Below, piece after piece: positions 7,256 to 8,501 of a stretch of DNA of 8,501 bases (the stretch's first letter is position 1; every line of letters starts with the position of its first letter). The DNA comes from an uncultured Clostridia bacterium. GTDB taxonomy: Bacteria > Bacillota > Clostridia > Lachnospirales > Lachnospiraceae. The notes under the pieces are model-generated. The model did not search any database, was not told the DNA's origin, and saw only the letters and a program-made list of their open reading frames with translations. Position numbers and translations under genes: made by a program. The stretch spans positions 1 to 8,501 of the forward strand of contig CAMUFS010000116.1 in the NCBI GenBank assembly GCA_947088195.1, in the 5' to 3' direction.

Positions 7256-7552
7256 CTATCGATCCCAATGTTCCCATGCATTTTTAAATTTTTCTCTGTG
7301 TTCTCTCCATATATCATTCAGCCAATCCACCGCTTTTTTAATGCCGTCCTCGCTAAATTCAAACTCTGCCTCTGTCCTATCCTCATCCTTTGTCGCGCTG
7401 TAACTATATGGTTCTTCCCAACAACTCACGCGCAATGCAGTACATTCCTCTCCCTTTTCCATTTTCAACAAAAAGCGCATCCCCTGATAGCTTCCAGAGA
7501 ATGTCGTCTTTTTTAAATATGGAATGGAAAGCACATCGCTCCTCTTTAACAT
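7256..7552 (-). CDS. Small acidic protein of unknown function, coupled to the SGNH hydrolase gene
   Basis: I do not recognise this 98-residue protein. It has no membrane segment or signal peptide. The N-terminal half looks like beta strands (SIPYLKKTTFSGSYQGMRFLLKM, split around a GSYQGMR turn), the middle has a CWEEPYSYSAT segment, and the C-terminal half is charged and probably helical (EDGIKKAVDWLNDIWREHREKF), ending in a Trp- and His-containing tail. This gives a compact beta-then-alpha layout. Coding status is supported by the ATG at 7550-7552 with GAGG seven bases upstream, by its 9-base distance from the SGNH hydrolase stop, and by the terminator placed just after it. Overlap of the ribosome binding site with the upstream stop codon suggests translational coupling, so the two products may be made together. 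A regulatory or binding partner role is possible but not shown. Confidence 0.75.
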   Translation of the reverse strand: MLKRSDVLSIPYLKKTTFSGSYQGMRFLLKMEKGEECTALRVSCWEEPYSYSATKDEDRTEAEFEFSEDGIKKAVDWLNDIWREHREKFKNAWEHWDR

Positions 7553-7559
7553 CCTCTAA

Positions 7560-7563
7560 CCTC
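7560..7563 (-). promoter_or_regulatory. Ribosome binding site overlapping the upstream stop codon
   Basis: GAGG on the minus strand shares two bases with the TGA stop of the SGNH hydrolase gene (7562-7564) and sits 7 bases before the ATG of the small gene. Ribosomes ending the first gene would expose or occupy this site, which is the usual arrangement for translational coupling. Confidence 0.7.
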
Positions 7564-8311
7564 AGTCCAAAAATTGGGATAACTTACCTGCAACCAATTC
7601 AGCAATAATCTCATTTCCCCTATCACTTGGGTGCAATCCATCATAAGTCAAGGCAACTGCCTCCAGTGGATAAGGATACTCGTCTGTCTCTGCATGATAA
7701 GGCACTCCAATATAATCTGGATAAGGCAGATCCTGATAAATGCCATCTTTTTTAAGACGTTTAAAATGAATTACATTCTCCTGCGTAAAACCACATGTCT
7801 TATAAAGATCAAGCACACAAAGCCCCATCTCCTCCGCACAAGAAACAATCGCCTCTGCCACCTTAGAAAGCATAACCCCTGCTTCAGGAGCATAGCTTCC
7901 CTGCGCTTGATTCAAGGTATCCAAAACACAGATAAAATCGGCACGCTCCACAGGGTTCATCACCAAAATCTTTGCATTTTCATTGACCATGCGGATTCTC
8001 TTTATTAAAACACCAAGATTCCCAAGAATGGTACCAGACTCCTCTTTTATAAAATTCTCCTTTGAGCCAAGAGGTATCTGCTGATGCCAGTCATTTGTCC
8101 CCAAAAGTATGCTATAAATATCTGCAAAGGGCACTGGGATTGTCAACCAGTCCTTTGTTGTAGAACCATTCACACCAGCATTTATCAGCGCAAGATCCGG
8201 AAGCTTTCTCAGCACTCTGCTCAAATACCCTTCCGACACGCGGAAATCCGTTTCATCCAGATGATCATTTAAATAAGTAAAAGAATCCCCAATCGCACAC
8301 CATGTTTTCAT
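7562..8311 (-). CDS. SGNH/GDSL-family hydrolase (cytoplasmic)
   Basis: This 249-residue protein is an esterase-type hydrolase of the SGNH fold. All four conserved blocks are visible: block I AIGDSFTY with nucleophile S10, block II INAGVNGST with G46, block III LLGTNDWH with N73, and block V DGLHPSD with D224 and H227 completing the triad. The family deacylates or cleaves esters of lipids, sugars or peptidoglycan-linked acyl groups, and the substrate cannot be assigned. There is no signal peptide or membrane helix, so it should act inside the cell. The longest frame opens at 8356, but the ATG at 8309-8311 is preceded by AGGAG with 7-base spacing and places block I a few residues from the N-terminus, as is typical. 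A segment at about 192-215, rich in Tyr, Pro and acidic residues and lying before block V, may form a lid. The next gene follows after 9 bases. Confidence 0.92.
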   Translation of the reverse strand: MKTWCAIGDSFTYLNDHLDETDFRVSEGYLSRVLRKLPDLALINAGVNGSTTKDWLTIPVPFADIYSILLGTNDWHQQIPLGSKENFIKEESGTILGNLGVLIKRIRMVNENAKILVMNPVERADFICVLDTLNQAQGSYAPEAGVMLSKVAEAIVSCAEEMGLCVLDLYKTCGFTQENVIHFKRLKKDGIYQDLPYPDYIGVPYHAETDEYPYPLEAVALTYDGLHPSDRGNEIIAELVAGKLSQFLD

Positions 8312-8318
8312 ATATCCA

Positions 8319-8323
8319 CTCCT
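8319..8323 (-). promoter_or_regulatory. Ribosome binding site fixing the SGNH hydrolase start
   Basis: AGGAG on the minus strand lies 7 bases before the ATG at 8309-8311. It falls inside the longer 264-residue frame, so that form is rejected. Confidence 0.8.
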
Positions 8324-8326
8324 ATT

Positions 8327-8340
8327 TGTCATCTGTGACA
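8327..8340 (-). repeat. Short inverted repeat just upstream of the SGNH hydrolase ribosome binding site
   Basis: TGTCA and TGACA are perfect 5-bp complements around a 4-base loop. The repeat ends 3 bases before the AGGAG ribosome binding site. It could be a small RNA hairpin influencing initiation or an operator half-site pair. It is short enough to occur by chance. Confidence 0.4.
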
Positions 8341-8362
8341 CTAAAATCATTTTCAAGAAAGG

Positions 8363-8458
8363 TCCGCTAAGTTAAGCTATGGTTATCCTCTGTCCTCACT
8401 CCCATTCAGTGAAAAACGTAGCGGAAACAGGGGGGGGGACAGAGCACCATAGATAACC
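8363..8458 (-). ncRNA. Candidate structured leader RNA with pseudoknot
   Basis: The roughly 190 bases upstream of the SGNH hydrolase gene hold no convincing gene but several nested and crossing complements. On the minus strand P1 pairs 8452-8458 (GGTTATC) with 8381-8387 (GATAACC) and continues with 8437-8443 (TCTGTCC) and 8389-8395 (GGACAGA), 14 pairs in all with an 8-versus-1-base internal loop. P3, TCACT (8408-8412) with AGTGA (8396-8400), forms a hairpin that abuts P1. P2, TCCGCTA (8419-8425) inside the P1 loop, pairs perfectly with TAGCGGA (8363-8369) beyond P1, making an H-type pseudoknot. TATGGT (8446-8451) can instead pair with ACCATA (8378-8383), a competing form of P1. No family of structured RNA is recognised. 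It may be a cis-regulatory leader, an independent small RNA or a dispersed palindromic repeat, and direction of transcription is not proven. Confidence 0.4.
8430..8438. repeat. Nine-base G/C homopolymer tract
   Basis: Nine consecutive G on the plus strand (C on the minus strand) lie inside the P1 loop of the candidate structured leader, with the last two bases included in the P1 stem. Tracts of this length are prone to slippage during replication and are also error-prone in sequencing. Confidence 0.85.
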
Positions 8459-8501
8459 CTCTGAACACCCCTCCTATCCTATATAAACACGATCTACAAC
8501 C

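Noticed and set aside
6936..7277. A 113-codon minus-strand open frame overlapping the DUF5050-like gene and the terminator.
   Set aside because: It would read through the perfect terminator hairpin and opposes a gene with a strong promoter and ribosome binding site.
8379..8456. A 25-codon open frame on the plus strand through the structured region and G-tract.
   Set aside because: It has no ribosome binding site and its composition follows the inverted repeats and G-tract, so it is more likely a by-product of the RNA-like structure.
8474..8501. A possible C-terminal end of another minus-strand gene entering from the right edge (eight codons before a TAG at 8474-8476).
   Set aside because: Eight codons are too few to support a gene. 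The neighbouring frames are also short or unremarkable.

Overview
The window looks like a chromosomal stretch from a low-to-moderate GC Gram-positive anaerobe of the class Clostridia, most likely Lachnospiraceae. The basis is purine-rich Shine-Dalgarno sequences before nearly every gene, a VanR/VanS-type two-component pair, a Ppx/GppA protein fused to an HD domain, a fused AroQ chorismate mutase/prephenate dehydratase, and a DUF5050-like membrane-anchored repeat protein. Genus cannot be fixed from sequence alone. There are no transposases, phage genes, tRNAs, rRNAs or CRISPR arrays.

Layout from left to right. (a) Positions 1-1038, minus strand: a two-component system. The response regulator overlaps the start of its sensor kinase by 11 bases, and the kinase runs off the left edge after its HAMP region. 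(b) Positions 1158-6002, minus strand: a compact three-gene cluster transcribed in the order pheA, ppx/HD, ppk1, with gaps of only 26 and 28 bases. A good extended -10 promoter precedes pheA. No terminator is visible between ppk1 and the response regulator, which also has its own candidate promoter, so readthrough into the two-component genes is possible. (c) Positions 6003-6158: a divergent promoter region whose two -35 boxes form an inverted repeat. (d) Positions 6159-7181, plus strand: a single-pass membrane protein with about seven propeller-like repeats, followed by a perfect 22-bp bidirectional terminator. (e) Positions 7256-8311, minus strand: a cytoplasmic SGNH/GDSL hydrolase gene followed by a translationally coupled small gene of unknown function. 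(f) Positions 8312-8501: a non-coding leader with a strikingly ordered set of complementary segments. On the minus strand they fold into an H-type pseudoknot containing a 9-C tract, and a short hairpin follows just upstream of the hydrolase ribosome binding site.

How the parts may work together. PPK1 makes polyphosphate from ATP and the Ppx-like protein probably hydrolyses polyphosphate or (p)ppGpp-type substrates, so these two form a polyphosphate module. Their linkage to pheA joins it transcriptionally to phenylalanine synthesis. The other genes have no evident functional link to that module.

The least explained part is the structured leader at the right end. Four start codons were moved inward from the longest open frame (response regulator, ppx, the repeat protein and the SGNH hydrolase) because a clear ribosome binding site sits just before the internal start.
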